64,000 bases of DNA from Mesorhizobium ventifaucium (GCF_935822925.1 NZ_CAKXZS010000001.1:180913-244912), one strand, 5' to 3'. Shown: positions 11,325 through 21,043, counted from the first letter of the stretch. Program-made: numbers and translations. The notes: generated by a model not told the origin, from the sequence alone.

Positions 11325-11771
11325 ATGCGTGAACGACAAGCAGGCGCTTTGCGCGTGGCAATCGCAACCCAAGACATGAAGGAGCTCAATGCACATTTCG
11401 GGTCCGCCAAGCGCTTTGTCATCTACGATGTGACGCGCGAGGAATGGAACCTCGTGGAAGCCGTTGCCTTCGACGACGTCTCCGACGAAAGGGGGAAACA
11501 TCGGACCGAGGGGGATGACCGCATCGCACCGAAGGTGGAAGCGCTGAAGGGCTGCCACCTCCTGTTTTGTCTGGCGATCGGCGGACCTTCGGCAGCCAAG
11601 CTGGTTTCGGCAAAGATCCATCCGATCAAGGTGCGGCAGCCTCAGAGTATCCAAGAGGTGCTGTTGCGTACGCAGATGATGCTCAGGACGTGTCCTCCCC
11701 CGTGGCTGCGCAAGGTGCTGGCTGAGGCAGGTGTCGCGGAAAAGAAACCGTCCTTCGAGGAAGACGACTGA
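11325..11771 (+). CDS. nifX: NifX, FeMo-cofactor precursor carrier
   Basis: A 148-residue member of the dinitrogenase iron-molybdenum cofactor biosynthesis family, which binds NifB-co/VK-cluster and passes it to NifEN. Features are the opening RVAIATQD, HFGSAKRFVIYDV and the GCHLLFCLAIGGPSAAKL core. The start is ATG 11325 with AGG and GAGG motifs upstream. The open frame extends far upstream inside nifN but that part is a shadow. Fifth maturation gene of the operon. Confidence 0.95.
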   Translation: MRERQAGALRVAIATQDMKELNAHFGSAKRFVIYDVTREEWNLVEAVAFDDVSDERGKHRTEGDDRIAPKVEALKGCHLLFCLAIGGPSAAKLVSAKIHPIKVRQPQSIQEVLLRTQMMLRTCPPPWLRKVLAEAGVAEKKPSFEEDD

Positions 11772-11788
11772 AATGAGGAGAAGGCGAA

Positions 11789-12268
11789 ATGTCCGACCCT
11801 GCCGTTAGCCCTGCTGTCGCCGAGGACGAGATGGCGCTTGCCACTCCGTTTCTCAAATGCCTCGTGCGGCTAATCCGTGCTCAGGACTCCTACGGGACTT
11901 GGGAAGGCAAAGCGGACACCGAGCTGCTGGCCGCCTTCATCATCACTAAGGAACAGCGCCGTGCAATCCCGATCATCGGCGATCCCGATCCGGACGTGCT
12001 GTGGAGGCTTGACATGTTTTACACCGCCGTTGGGCTTGCGATCGAGGAGTGCTGCGGCCTGATGGCATCGCCGATGATGGAGCTGAGCCATGAAGGCTTT
12101 GGGCGCGTGCTTTTCACGGCCGGGCGGTTGGTCGCTCTCTCGAAGTCGCTGCGCGACGTCCACCGGTTCGGCTTCGAGACGTTCCGGAAGCTCGCCGAGG
12201 CCGGCACGAAACTGGTCGGAGACGCAATCGCAGCCATCGAAACCTATCCCGAGGTAGCGCGCGCGTGA
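11789..12268 (+). CDS. NifX-associated nitrogen fixation protein (DUF269)
   Basis: A 159-residue helical protein of the DUF269/NifX-associated family, almost always next to nifX in diazotrophs; its biochemical role is unsettled. Motifs [18 protein letters not shown] and [16 protein letters not shown] are typical. SD GAGGAG lies before ATG 11789. It closes the compact part of the nif operon. A degraded second copy lies at 20573-21018, beside the DUF683 and fdxB genes that usually follow this one. Confidence 0.93.
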   Translation: MSDPAVSPAVAEDEMALATPFLKCLVRLIRAQDSYGTWEGKADTELLAAFIITKEQRRAIPIIGDPDPDVLWRLDMFYTAVGLAIEECCGLMASPMMELSHEGFGRVLFTAGRLVALSKSLRDVHRFGFETFRKLAEAGTKLVGDAIAAIETYPEVARA

Positions 12269-12376
12269 TGGGAGCAGGTGTCGAGCGAAGGGGTCATGAC
12301 AAGTCTTGAGCAGCCGCGATGGCCAGCCTCCGCAGCCGACGCGGTCCGGGCCGATGGGGCTCTTGAGGTAGCGCCG

Positions 12377-13081
12377 ATGAAGCCACTTGTCCTGATCTGT
12401 TCGCATGATACCGAGTTCTATCTGTTCCTGAGCCACATACTGGAGGTGGACGGCTTCGCCAGTGAGCCGGCAGGCGGCGCCAAGGAAGCGCTTGCATTGG
12501 CCGACGAACGGGAATTCAAGGCCGTGGTGCTGGACTGCGGGCCAACGAGCATAACCGGGTCTGCAATCTGCGCCCGGCTCAAGCGCGAGCCCCGGACCGG
12601 CGGGCTGCCGATTATTGCCCTGATCGCGCCCGGCGCCGAGAACCAGCACCTCGATCTCCTAAAGGCTGGCATTGACGAGAGCTTTGTGCGGCCGATCGCC
12701 CCGGCCAAGCTGCTCGACTGTCTACGCGAGAGGCTGGCGCTGACCAAGCGGGGCGCAAATGGTCTTGAAAACGGCGGCTGGCTCTCTTGTGGCGGCCTCG
12801 AGATGAAGCTCGACGCCCACCGGGTTCGCGGCAATGGCCACGACATCCACCTCGGACCCATCGAGTTCAATGTGCTGCGGCTTATGATTGAAGCTCCCGG
12901 GAAGGTCTTCAGCCGGGACGAACTTATCGGCGCGGCCTGGCCGCCCAACATCCATGTCGGTGCACGCACCGTCGATGTCCATATCAGCCGGATCAGAAAA
13001 GCCCTGAAAACGGCTTCGCCCGGCAGCGTCATTCGCACCGTCAGGTCGGCCGGCTACTCGCTCGAGAAGCCGGACGACTGA
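12377..13081 (+). CDS. OmpR/PhoB-type response regulator with degenerate receiver
   Basis: 234 residues from ATG 12377 (GAGG upstream); GTG 12278, closer to the previous gene, would add 33 residues. The N-terminal receiver-like domain (1-120) keeps an Asp in VVLDCG, but the usual acidic pair is weak (CSHD) and the conserved Lys is replaced in FVRPI, so phosphorylation control may be altered. The C-terminal winged helix (about 135-232) ends with the DNA-recognition motif RTVDVHISRIRKAL and VRSAGYSL. It lies directly after the DUF269 gene in the same direction, so it is probably co-transcribed with nif. The target genes are unknown. Confidence 0.85.
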   Translation: MKPLVLICSHDTEFYLFLSHILEVDGFASEPAGGAKEALALADEREFKAVVLDCGPTSITGSAICARLKREPRTGGLPIIALIAPGAENQHLDLLKAGIDESFVRPIAPAKLLDCLRERLALTKRGANGLENGGWLSCGGLEMKLDAHRVRGNGHDIHLGPIEFNVLRLMIEAPGKVFSRDELIGAAWPPNIHVGARTVDVHISRIRKALKTASPGSVIRTVRSAGYSLEKPDD

Positions 13082-13179
13082 ATCAAGTGCCGGGTGTGGT
13101 GCCACTCCCCTCCCTCGCGCGGTGAGCCGGTCTTGCGGCCTGAAACGCCCCTAAACGAATACTCAGGAGAAGCAGGCAA

Positions 13180-14067
13180 ATGGCTTTTAAAAGCGTACTC
13201 TGTGTGACCGGCGCTGACAATTCCGATCAGGACGTCAGAACTGCCGCCGGCTTGTGTGCCGAAGTCGGCGCCCACCTTTCCGTACTGATTATACCGCCTC
13301 CAATGCTCCTTATGTCATATCCGTCGATCGGAGATGGTGCCCCCGAGTGGCCTGGAGGACGTGGACAGGCAATTGCCAGATTGAACGATCGGTTTCGGCA
13401 AATCGATCGATTTACACAGAACGTGGCAAGACTGGAAAAGCGCTCCAAAGATATCCAAAGACTGTTAAGAGCGATGTGCCTTTCCTATGACGTTGACACC
13501 GATTATTGCGATCCGGCCAGCCTCGGTGAAGTAGCACGACAGCGAGTGCTCTGCGCAGACCTCACGATCATCGGACCGTGTCTCCTCAATGACGAGAATC
13601 TCGGACCTCTTGTTGTCAACGGCTGCTTGTTCGATACGGGAAGGCCGGTGCTCGTTGTGCCGAAGGGCACTAAGGCGACCCTGTGGCCACGGCGCGTCCT
13701 GGTCGGTTGGGATTCGCGAGTCGAGGCGTCCCGTGCGGTTCGGGAAGCGCTGGGTGTCTTATGCGCTGCTGAGGAAGTTCGTGTTGCCCTGGTCGACCCG
13801 AAGGCGAACTATAACGGGAACGGCGCGGAGCCTGGAGCCGACATCGCCGCCTATCTCACTCGGCACGGTGCTCGGGTGTCGGTTGACCTGTTGCCAAGTG
13901 CTGGCAAACCGACGGCCACGGTGCTTGCGCAGCACGCAATCGAGACGTCTGCCGACATGATAGTCATGGGCGCTTATGGCAGCCGTCGGCTGCGTGAGCG
14001 GCTCTTTGGCGGTGTGCCGAGATGGATCTTTGAGAAGCCGACATTGCCGCTGTTTTTGGCGCGCTGA
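13180..14067 (+). CDS. Universal stress protein, two UspA domains
   Basis: A 295-residue cytoplasmic protein with tandem Usp folds (about 3-155 and 165-295). The second ends with the nucleotide-binding signature GAYGSRRLRERLFGG followed by the typical short C-terminal strand. SD CAGGAG before ATG 13180. It sits 98 bases after the regulator, same strand, possibly in the extended nif transcript. Usp proteins support survival under energy limitation or low oxygen; a bacteroid role is inference. Confidence 0.9.
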   Translation: MAFKSVLCVTGADNSDQDVRTAAGLCAEVGAHLSVLIIPPPMLLMSYPSIGDGAPEWPGGRGQAIARLNDRFRQIDRFTQNVARLEKRSKDIQRLLRAMCLSYDVDTDYCDPASLGEVARQRVLCADLTIIGPCLLNDENLGPLVVNGCLFDTGRPVLVVPKGTKATLWPRRVLVGWDSRVEASRAVREALGVLCAAEEVRVALVDPKANYNGNGAEPGADIAAYLTRHGARVSVDLLPSAGKPTATVLAQHAIETSADMIVMGAYGSRRLRERLFGGVPRWIFEKPTLPLFLAR

Positions 14068-14815
14068 CTCGTTCCGGAGTTGCACCCATGCCGTCCAAAG
14101 CTTTGCTCCCCTGGGTGACCTGATGCCATCGGGAGAAACATCGCGACGGCGTGAAGCTCCTCGGAGCCAATCTGCACGCGGCGCGGCCGGGAATATGCCC
14201 CCACTTCTTCAGTTGCTGCTGGGGTTCTGCTCGCCGGAGATGATTCGGCGCGGAGACCAAGGGCCCGCAGGTACGCTGCTCGACGCAATCAAAGCACGGC
14301 TTCGTAGGTTGGCGTAAGTCCAGAAAGAGAGGCGTGTCAGCGCGGCAGCCCGAGTTCGGAGCCGTTGCCGCCGCCAGCACCCGTCGTGGCGGTCCATGCC
14401 CTGCCACTGTTCCACGGCTGGCCCCGTTGTCAGGGGCAATAGCGCCGCTGCGTGCACCACATAGCTCAAGGCGGGTGAGCTCGAGCAGCTGAAGGTGGAC
14501 TCGACCGGTTTGGGGCAGCCGAGGGCATAATTGGTTGTCCGCGCGCGCTTTCTTCGCGCGCACGGGAAGGCCGCACCATACCGCACTGCGTCCACAGAAT
14601 GCTGCTGGCAATTGGGCATGGATAAGTGTGGCGGTGACGGTGCTGTCGAGCCGCATAACTCTGGCGGTTGGACCCCAATCAATAAGGCAAGATCCTGGCT
14701 GCAGAATGGTGCACTGACGGGAGATACGATGACGAATACTTCGCTGCAGTCCTTGTTGAGGTCTAGCCCGCGCGAGGCCATTGCGCGCGATCCTCACCGC
14801 CCCGGAAAGCCTGCC
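14068..14815. other. Region without a supportable gene
   Basis: About 750 bases between the Usp gene and the broken acyltransferase gene. Overlapping frames on both strands have no domain or ribosome site. I see nothing identifiable. Confidence 0.5.
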
Positions 14816-16340
14816 TTAGTCCAGGTCCATGGCTGGCGAAGAGATGACCTTGGCGAAAATGGGGGCGAGGATATGCCGGCTCGCCCGCGAAAGGTGGATT
14901 GCGTCAAGGTAGAAGAACGTCTTCACCTGATTTCAGCGGGCAACTTTTCATGCCCACACAGAGCTGGAACTATGGGACGAATTTGTACGGTTCGTGGCAG
15001 CAGATCCCGCGAGGATTTGATTGTTCTGCCAAGACCTCGCGGCCGGCATGGTGGAGCACGGCGCATCGCCATTCATGAAGTCCGCACGGATAAGGCAAGT
15101 CAGCACATCGGCGGTTCTGGGGCTGGTCCAACCACGGCGGTCTTGATGCCACGGGTCGCGAGTGCGGCCGCGGTCTCTTTAATGGCGGACGTGAAGTTCG
15201 CTTTGGAAGCCTCCCGCGAAGGCCAGCTTCCATCCTTCGAAAGGAAGCTGCCTCCGCGCCCCGAGTAGGTGTTCCAGCGGCCTGCCAGGATCACGAGTGT
15301 GACGTTGCAATCGGCAAGCACCGATTGGAGCGCGGACGAATTGAAGGCCGGGCAATCCGCTGTGAATGGACTGGCGGGAAGCATCGTCATGTTGGGGAAA
15401 GGAGCGCATCCTGCTTTTGTGATCTGTCTGACGCGCACGCCTGTGGTCCGGGCGGCCTCACTTAAAGAAGGGGCAAGATGGGCAGCCTGAGAATCGCCCC
15501 ACAAAACGATCGTCGGAGCGATATTGCCGGAGCCGAGGAGGCATTCGCCCGTTTTGGGGATGAGCCCGCCACGCTCGCGGCAGGGAGATGCTTCGAACTT
15601 GGCCCTTTCCGCTCTAAGTGCTTGAACAGACGGGCCGCCATCAGGGCCCCGACTGGGGAAGCCGGAGCTGTTGATGATAGCCAGGGACAGACAGCACACC
15701 GCAGCCGTTGCGCCGGCGGTAGGTACCAGCCACGTCCAACCTGTAGCTCTCCGGCGGAACGGGCGCTCGATAAAGCGCCATGAGAGCGCAGACACGAGCA
15801 GCGCGGCCATTACAACGGCGACACGTTCAGAGACGAGCAATTCGCGATTTCGATAAATGCCAGCAAAGACCAGCAACGGCTAGTGCCAGAGGTAGAGCGA
15901 GTAGGATGTCAGGCCGATGAAGCCGGCAGGCCTGATCGACAGCGCTCTTGAGACCATTGTTTCGCGGTGAAAGCCGACGGCGATGATCAGCGCCGCTCCA
16001 ATGCAGGGAGGAAGGGCCAGGAAATGGCGTATCCTGATCGATTAGGAAGAGTGAAGCGATGATGTGCGCCAGACCCGCGGTAGCGAGGAGTTCCGCAATC
16101 GTTTGGTTTGGCTTCATTGCCTTAGCCACAGGCGGCGCGATCAGCCCGCCCGCGAGCAGTTCACAAGCGCGTGTCGGAAGCATGTAGAATACAAAGGGCG
16201 GATCGCTCTGGAGCCAGTGCTGAGCAGCGTAGATGGACATGACCCACAGCGCCGCAACGATCATTGACGCCCACGGTCTCAGCCATCGCATCATGCGCCA
16301 GGTTTCCCTCAATGTCGGATGCCCGACAGGATCACAAACC
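14816..16340 (-). pseudogene. Broken OafA-type acyltransferase with SGNH domain
   Basis: Pieces of one membrane O-acyltransferase can be read in order on the minus strand: FVFYMLPTRACELLAGG near 16200, YSLYLWH near 15900, the ERPFRR end of the membrane part near 15770, an SGNH hydrolase domain (LWGDSQAAHLAPSL near 15500) and its catalytic Asp-His segment YLDAIHLS near 14890. The N-terminal membrane part is absent. There is a frameshift near 16010, a TAG stop at 15880-15882 where LWHWPLL would have Trp, and at least one further frameshift after 15110. Such enzymes acetylate cell-surface polysaccharides; this copy cannot make a full protein. Confidence 0.8.
16313..16328 (+). promoter_or_regulatory. 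NifA upstream activator site for the N-hydroxylase promoter
   Basis: Exact TGT-N10-ACA, 60 bases upstream of the sigma54 element at 16373. It lies at the truncated end of the divergent acyltransferase pseudogene. Confidence 0.65.
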
Positions 16341-16372
16341 CGCTCCCCATTGCTTTCATGATAATTTGCTTC

Positions 16373-16387
16373 TGGCACGTTAGGTGC
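16373..16387 (+). promoter_or_regulatory. Sigma54 -24/-12 promoter
   Basis: TGGCACG-TTAG-GTGC: consensus -24, correct spacing, GC at -12 with one T-to-G change. With the activator site at 16313 it forms a complete NifA-dependent promoter pointing at the monooxygenase gene, giving a leader of about 430 bases. Confidence 0.7.
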
Positions 16388-16832
16388 AGGAGTTCTTCCG
16401 AACACATCAACGGATGTCCTCCTATGATCAGGCTCACAGAAGAACGCTGTCGCCGCATTCGTGACCGCGCCCTCGCGGATACCCAACCCGGTCGAAAGTC
16501 GGCGCATCATGTTGAAGGTGGGCGAATGCGCACGATCAAAACACGGAATGCGGTTGGAGGGCATCTCGCTGACCGAGACGCGATCATCGAACCGGACGGA
16601 GATAAGTCGATCCGCCCACGCCCCACACGTCGTCGATATCAGTGTCGATCTCGTCACTTGGCTGGGATCCATCGGCCTCATAGTCGACCACACGAAACCG
16701 AGGACAGGCACTGGCCAAATTCAGCGGCACCGAGGTCGAGAGTGCCCGCGTGGAGCGTCAGCCCAGTGCCCATGGGGTCGATATTCGCCCCGAACATCGC
16801 GCAGTTTCGAAATACCTGTAGGAGCAAAACAA

Positions 16833-18140
16833 GTGGAGCTCTCTTGCATTGGAGTAGGTACTGGGCCGTCTAATCTTAGCCTTGCGTGTCAGATACACGA
16901 GCAAATCGGGCAAGGGGCGCTGTTCTTGGATCGGCAAGTCGACTTCCACTGGCATCCAGGCAGCGCTTTCGATTCCACGGAGCTCCAGGTCAGCCACTTC
17001 AAGGACCTGATCACGCCGGTCAATCCGCGATCAGCCTACACTTTCGTAAACTACCTGCACGAGAACGGGCGTCTGTACCACTTCCTGAATGCACAGTTCG
17101 AGACCGTGCTCAGAGCTGAGTTCGAGCAATACCTAAACTGGGCTTTCCACAGGAACCCGCTTGTCCGCGGCGGTGAGACGGTGCGCGAAATCCGCTTTGA
17201 CGGCGAGTTTCGGGTGCGGACGGACAACGCGGTTCTCGGCGCCAGAAACGTCGTGGTCGGGATTGGCAAGCAGGCGCAAATTCCGCCTCAGTTTCAGGGC
17301 TGGACTGGACCCAACCTGTTCCACTCATCTGAAATACTGCACATCAATCCTCAGGTGCACAAAAAGCATGTCTGCGTGGTCGGCGGGGGACAGTCGGGAG
17401 CCGAGATGCTGTTGCATCTTGTTGGCCGGCCCGAAGAATGGCGGCCTGGCTCGATCACTTGGGTCTCGCAAAGCGAAAACTACCTGCCCATCGACAACAG
17501 CCCGCTCACAAACAAGCTGTTCACGCCCTGCCTTTCGGATCGTTTCGTGGCGATGTGCGAGCCGCAGCGCAGACTGCTGCTTCGGCGCTTCATGCGTGCC
17601 TCGGAGGGCATTTCGGAAAACGCGCAGCGCGCTGTCTATCAGGCGCTGTACCGCCACGCGTTTCTCGAGCCAAACCGATGCGAAATCACACTGCGGCCGG
17701 GCTGCACCGTCTCGCACTGCATCAACGTGGGCGCGGGTCACAGGCTCACCCTGCAGTACGCCCCCGTGGAGGAGGTCGAAGAAGTCACCGCCGACATCGT
17801 CATCTTGGCCACCGGTTACGAGAACGCGGTGCCCGGCTTCTTGGAACCGATCGCGCATCGACTGGAAACCATCGAGAACGAATTGGCAATTCGGGAAGAC
17901 TTTTCGGTGTTCTGGGACGGACCGCGTGACAGGCGCATCTTCGTATACAATGCGAACGTCGGGCAGGGCGGGCTGGCTGATCCGAATCTAACTCTGCTGG
18001 CCTGGCGAGCGCGTCGCATCCTTGATAGCCTTATGGAAAGCGCGCCGCGCGTCAATCCCGAGCCTCCTGACTTCATCTGCCCTACCTCCGTCGAGAGCTG
18101 TTCCGACGCCAAAGCAGAAGAAATGGGCAGCGGGATATGA
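16833..18140 (+). CDS. L-lysine/L-ornithine N-monooxygenase (IucD/PvdA/SidA family)
   Basis: A FAD- and NADPH-dependent enzyme that hydroxylates the side-chain amine of lysine or ornithine, normally the first step of hydroxamate siderophore synthesis. 435 residues from GTG 16833 (AGGAG eight bases upstream); the frame stays open to 16461 but that part is leader. Visible: FAD motif GVGTGPSNLSLA at the start, substrate segment HFKDLITPVNP, NADPH motif VVGGGQSGAEM, and the C-terminal ATGY motif. No siderophore synthetase, transporter or receptor gene lies nearby, so the substrate and product are open. Context places it under NifA/sigma54 control. Confidence 0.9.
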   Translation: MELSCIGVGTGPSNLSLACQIHEQIGQGALFLDRQVDFHWHPGSAFDSTELQVSHFKDLITPVNPRSAYTFVNYLHENGRLYHFLNAQFETVLRAEFEQYLNWAFHRNPLVRGGETVREIRFDGEFRVRTDNAVLGARNVVVGIGKQAQIPPQFQGWTGPNLFHSSEILHINPQVHKKHVCVVGGGQSGAEMLLHLVGRPEEWRPGSITWVSQSENYLPIDNSPLTNKLFTPCLSDRFVAMCEPQRRLLLRRFMRASEGISENAQRAVYQALYRHAFLEPNRCEITLRPGCTVSHCINVGAGHRLTLQYAPVEEVEEVTADIVILATGYENAVPGFLEPIAHRLETIENELAIREDFSVFWDGPRDRRIFVYNANVGQGGLADPNLTLLAWRARRILDSLMESAPRVNPEPPDFICPTSVESCSDAKAEEMGSGI

Positions 18141-18803
18141 CCCGCAGACTCCTCCTAGGCGGCGGTATCTAAGGAATGATCTGGCCTTCGCTGCAGCGGC
18201 CGAAGCCTTCTCCCAAGTCATGTCGACTGAACCGGCGCACTGCATAATTCTGCGAGGGTGCATTCACCCCACGGCCGTAAAGATCGTGTTACGTCGCTCA
18301 CTCCGAATTGCGCAGTGGCCGTGACGCCCATGGATGGGTCGGTGGAGTGAACGGCTCCCGCCCGTTGCGATGCGTGTCGGGGCTGCGTCGGGTGAGGCAA
18401 GTGATTGGGATTAGTTTAAGGAAACCCGGTACCCGGCTGGGGCGCTGACCGTCCCTGCGGGAGCAGAGGCGAATGCCTGTACTGCGTACCATCTACCAGC
18501 AACCTTCCCAAGCTCGGTCACGAAAATATGGGACTTGCATGCGGCGTCCGACGTTTAGGCAAACAGCATACGCAGCACCCGCGGCAGCTCGAACGCGATG
18601 CCCTGGCCCCTCATGGCCGGCTCTAGAAGGAGAGGTCAGCCATGAGCCGGCCGGCAGTCAGTCGCAGGCGCGAGCCAGTCGTGGGGTACCAGCTCTTCGA
18701 GTGGGCGCCGAGTGCTGCTGCTCACGAGCCGAGGCCAGTCTTACCGCCGGCAATACAGCGAACGTCTTCGCTGTCCTAAAGCGACTGACGTATAAGTGAT
18801 GCG
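18141..18803. other. Region without a supportable gene
   Basis: Some 660 bases between the monooxygenase and the next NifA-type promoter. Short frames on both strands have no domains. An inverted repeat around the CATGGCCGGCTC / GAGCCGGCC segments (18610-18655) is visible; its role is unknown. Confidence 0.5.
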
Positions 18804-18819
18804 TGTCCAAAAGCTTACA
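18804..18819 (+). promoter_or_regulatory. NifA upstream activator site
   Basis: Exact TGT-N10-ACA, 110 bases upstream of the sigma54 element at 18914. Confidence 0.75.
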
Positions 18820-18833
18820 ACCGGCAGAAAACA

Positions 18834-18849
18834 TGTCGCGTTCGAAACA
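18834..18849 (+). promoter_or_regulatory. NifA upstream activator site
   Basis: A second exact TGT-N10-ACA, starting 30 bases after the start of the first and 80 bases upstream of the -24 element. Confidence 0.75.
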
Positions 18850-18913
18850 ACCGCCGTGTTGGGCCTGTTGGACTTTTGAAGCCAATAAAGCATTTGCTGC
18901 GCGCCAGGCGCGC

Positions 18914-18928
18914 TGGCACGGCCTTTGC
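18914..18928 (+). promoter_or_regulatory. Sigma54 -24/-12 promoter, perfect match
   Basis: TGGCACG-GCCT-TTGC matches the RpoN consensus at every defined base, better than the nifH promoter here. It precedes the thioredoxin-like pseudogene; transcription could continue to the DUF683, fdxB and ExoX-like genes, all on the same strand. Confidence 0.85.
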
Positions 18929-19068
18929 TAGTTGAGGTGCGGCGATGGTACCTGAGCTGACCCGCATGAGAACAGGCAACAGGAGTGATGGCCTTTCGGT
19001 GTCTTCCGTTTCTAAGCCAGATCGCTCATCGACGCCAACAAGGTGTGGGACAAGATTTTGAGAAGAAC

Positions 19069-20226
19069 ATGGTGTTGCGTATTGAGTCCCCGGCTCCTCC
19101 GATCAAAGTCAACGGCTGGCTGCGTGGCAAGCCCCTCACGAACCTTTCAACTCGGCAAGGTGTACCTTATTGAGTTTTGGGCGACTGGGTACGGACCTTG
19201 TGTGGCGGCGAGGCCCCATCTGATGCAGCTACAGGACAAATATCAAACCAGCGGATTTGAGGTCGTCGGAGTCGCAGCTAGCGAAGAGGACCCAACCGCG
19301 GAGGAGACGCGGACGAGCTTGGATGCTTGGCTGATTCAGAGGTTCCCCAATCTAAATTATCGGATCGCGTTCGATTACACAGGCGAAATGAACAGACCAT
19401 GGATGAAGGCGAGTTCTTCTCTCGGGATTCCTACCTCGTTCCTTGTGGACCGCGACGGCCGCATCGCATTCATCGGACACCCGGCGGAACTCGATGACGT
19501 TTTACCGAAAGTCATATCGGCAGCCGGCGCGGCAGCGATGAAGCGAAAGCCGCCGATAAAGGGCGGATCGCTAGGAACGAACGCACAGCGCGCGAACTGG
19601 CGCTGACCGAACCGACTTACGCCAAACTCCAGCCGGCGCTACAGGCGGAGGATTGGAAGGCGGCACTCTCGGCCGTCGAAGGAGGCCTCGCCTTAATGCC
19701 AGACAATTGCGGGTTCCGGCATACTCAAGCGGATCTTTTGCTTCACAAGCCGCGCGACATAGCGACCGGCTTGCCAGTTATGCGCCAATTGGTCGACAAC
19801 GCTATCGACAAGAAATTTGAGGCCGTGTCCTGGATGATAATGGCCCTGAAGCAACTCTTCGATCCCTCGAGGAACAACTCCCATCTTCCCGATGCAGAGC
19901 GTTTCGCGATGGGCAATGAGCTGTCTGAACAGATCTTGGCACTAAGTCCCCAACAAAGCGACGGCCCCCTTAAATTCGTTTGGTACGTTCCGGTCGCTCA
20001 GTACTATTATGAGTGTGGCAACAAGGTTCGCGCGATCGAACTGATTGACGTGGCACTAAAATCGCTGGATTTTCCGGAGCCAATGCCGGACCACATCAAA
20101 CAGTACTACCTTACCCCCTTGCTCCAAGCCTTGGCCGATTGCACGGGTGAGAACGCCTGTTCCGCGGATCTTTGCGTGGTTCCGCAAAATAAGGCTCCGG
20201 AAAGTCAAAACGCAGTTGCCTCATGA
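19069..20226 (+). pseudogene. Thioredoxin-like (TlpA/redoxin) protein with helical C-terminal domain, frameshifted
   Basis: Begins at ATG 19069 (VLRIESPAPPIKVNGWLRGK), shifts frame near 19140, continues as a thioredoxin fold (LIEFWAT ... GIPTSFLVDRDGRIAFIGH), shifts again near 19560 and ends as a TPR-like helical region to 20226. The active-site CxxC is lost: where WCGPC is expected the sequence reads GYGPC. Full length would be about 385 residues. Two frameshifts plus the missing cysteine make it non-functional as a redox enzyme. It lies directly behind a perfect NifA/sigma54 promoter, so the ancestral gene was probably nitrogen-fixation induced. Confidence 0.8.
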
Positions 20227-20293
20227 GCAAAGATCACAAAGGGGCAACACGTGGAATTGGACCCTGGTCAATCCCTGAGTTTTCTGCGGCGGC

Positions 20294-20557
20294 GTGCCCG
20301 CAGGAAATATGTCCAGGCAGCAGAGGGGGGGATCGTTTGCTGCAGGTGAAGGTTCGGACACTAGATCGCCGCGGAAGAGAAGTTCCAGTCGAATTTGGCA
20401 TGTCTTGGAAGTCGTCACAGTCCAGGACATGTTCGAGATCGGCCAGAAAGACCTCATTTGCATGGAATCTGCCCTCCCACGACAGACGTCGGTTGGGCGG
20501 GTGTGCCCGGAGTCGGCGTACCCGGAAGCAGAAATCCTCCTTGAAGACGAGGACTGA
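20294..20557 (+). CDS. Small unrecognised reading frame
   Basis: 87 codons starting at an ATG inside the gap between the thioredoxin pseudogene and the second DUF269 copy. The C-terminal half has protein-like composition (VLEVVTVQDMFEIGQKDL) and an acidic end (LLEDED). It ends 16 bases before the damaged DUF269 copy, where nifX would sit by analogy with the intact operon, but I cannot align it with NifX. It may be a remnant. Confidence 0.3.
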   Translation: MPAGNMSRQQRGGSFAAGEGSDTRSPRKRSSSRIWHVLEVVTVQDMFEIGQKDLICMESALPRQTSVGRVCPESAYPEAEILLEDED

Positions 20558-20572
20558 AATTGAGGAAACCAA

Positions 20573-21018
20573 ATGTCTCGCCCGGCGCCTGGCCTGCCGG
20601 CAACAAGGACGGCGAGGCTCTTGTCACCGTTTGACAAATGCCTTCTGCGGCTTATCCGATGGTCAGGACTCCAGGGCTCATACAAGGGAAATCGGGCACC
20701 GAGCTGCTGGCCGGCTTCATCGTCACCAAGGAACTGCGCCGGAAGACCGGATCATGCGCGATCCGGATCCGGACATGATGGAGGCTCTATGTTTTCACCG
20801 CAGCGGGGATCGCTCGAGGTGCGCTCAGGTGTGATGAAACGCCAACAATAAAGTGAAAGTTTCTGGGCTTTTGGCGCGTGCTTTTCGCGAAATGGCACTT
20901 GTTCGTTCTGTCGAGGCGTCCGCCGGTTCGGCTTCGAGAGTTTAACGCGGATTCCGGAACCAAACTGGTCGACGATGCGACTGCAGCTGTTGCCGATTGC
21001 GATGTCGTGCGGGCGTGA
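20573..21018 (+). pseudogene. Degraded second copy of the NifX-associated DUF269 gene
   Basis: Starts MSRPAPG and keeps stretches clearly related to the intact gene at 11789: KCLLRLIR, the ACCGAGCTGCTGGCC block, GATCCGGATCCGGAC, and the end ACCAAACTGGTC through to the same kind of TGA. Several insertions and deletions break the frame from about 20690 on. It is followed 26 bases later by the DUF683 gene, which suggests that an ancestral nifX-DUF269-DUF683-fdxB order was duplicated or split, leaving this ruined copy. Confidence 0.85.
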
Positions 21019-21043
21019 AAAGATCGATTTTCGAGGAAGGATC

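Noticed and set aside
16461..16832. N-terminal extension of the N-monooxygenase
   Set aside because: The 124 extra codons are Arg/Ser/His-rich with no homology, and GTG 16833 has AGGAG and begins right at the FAD motif.
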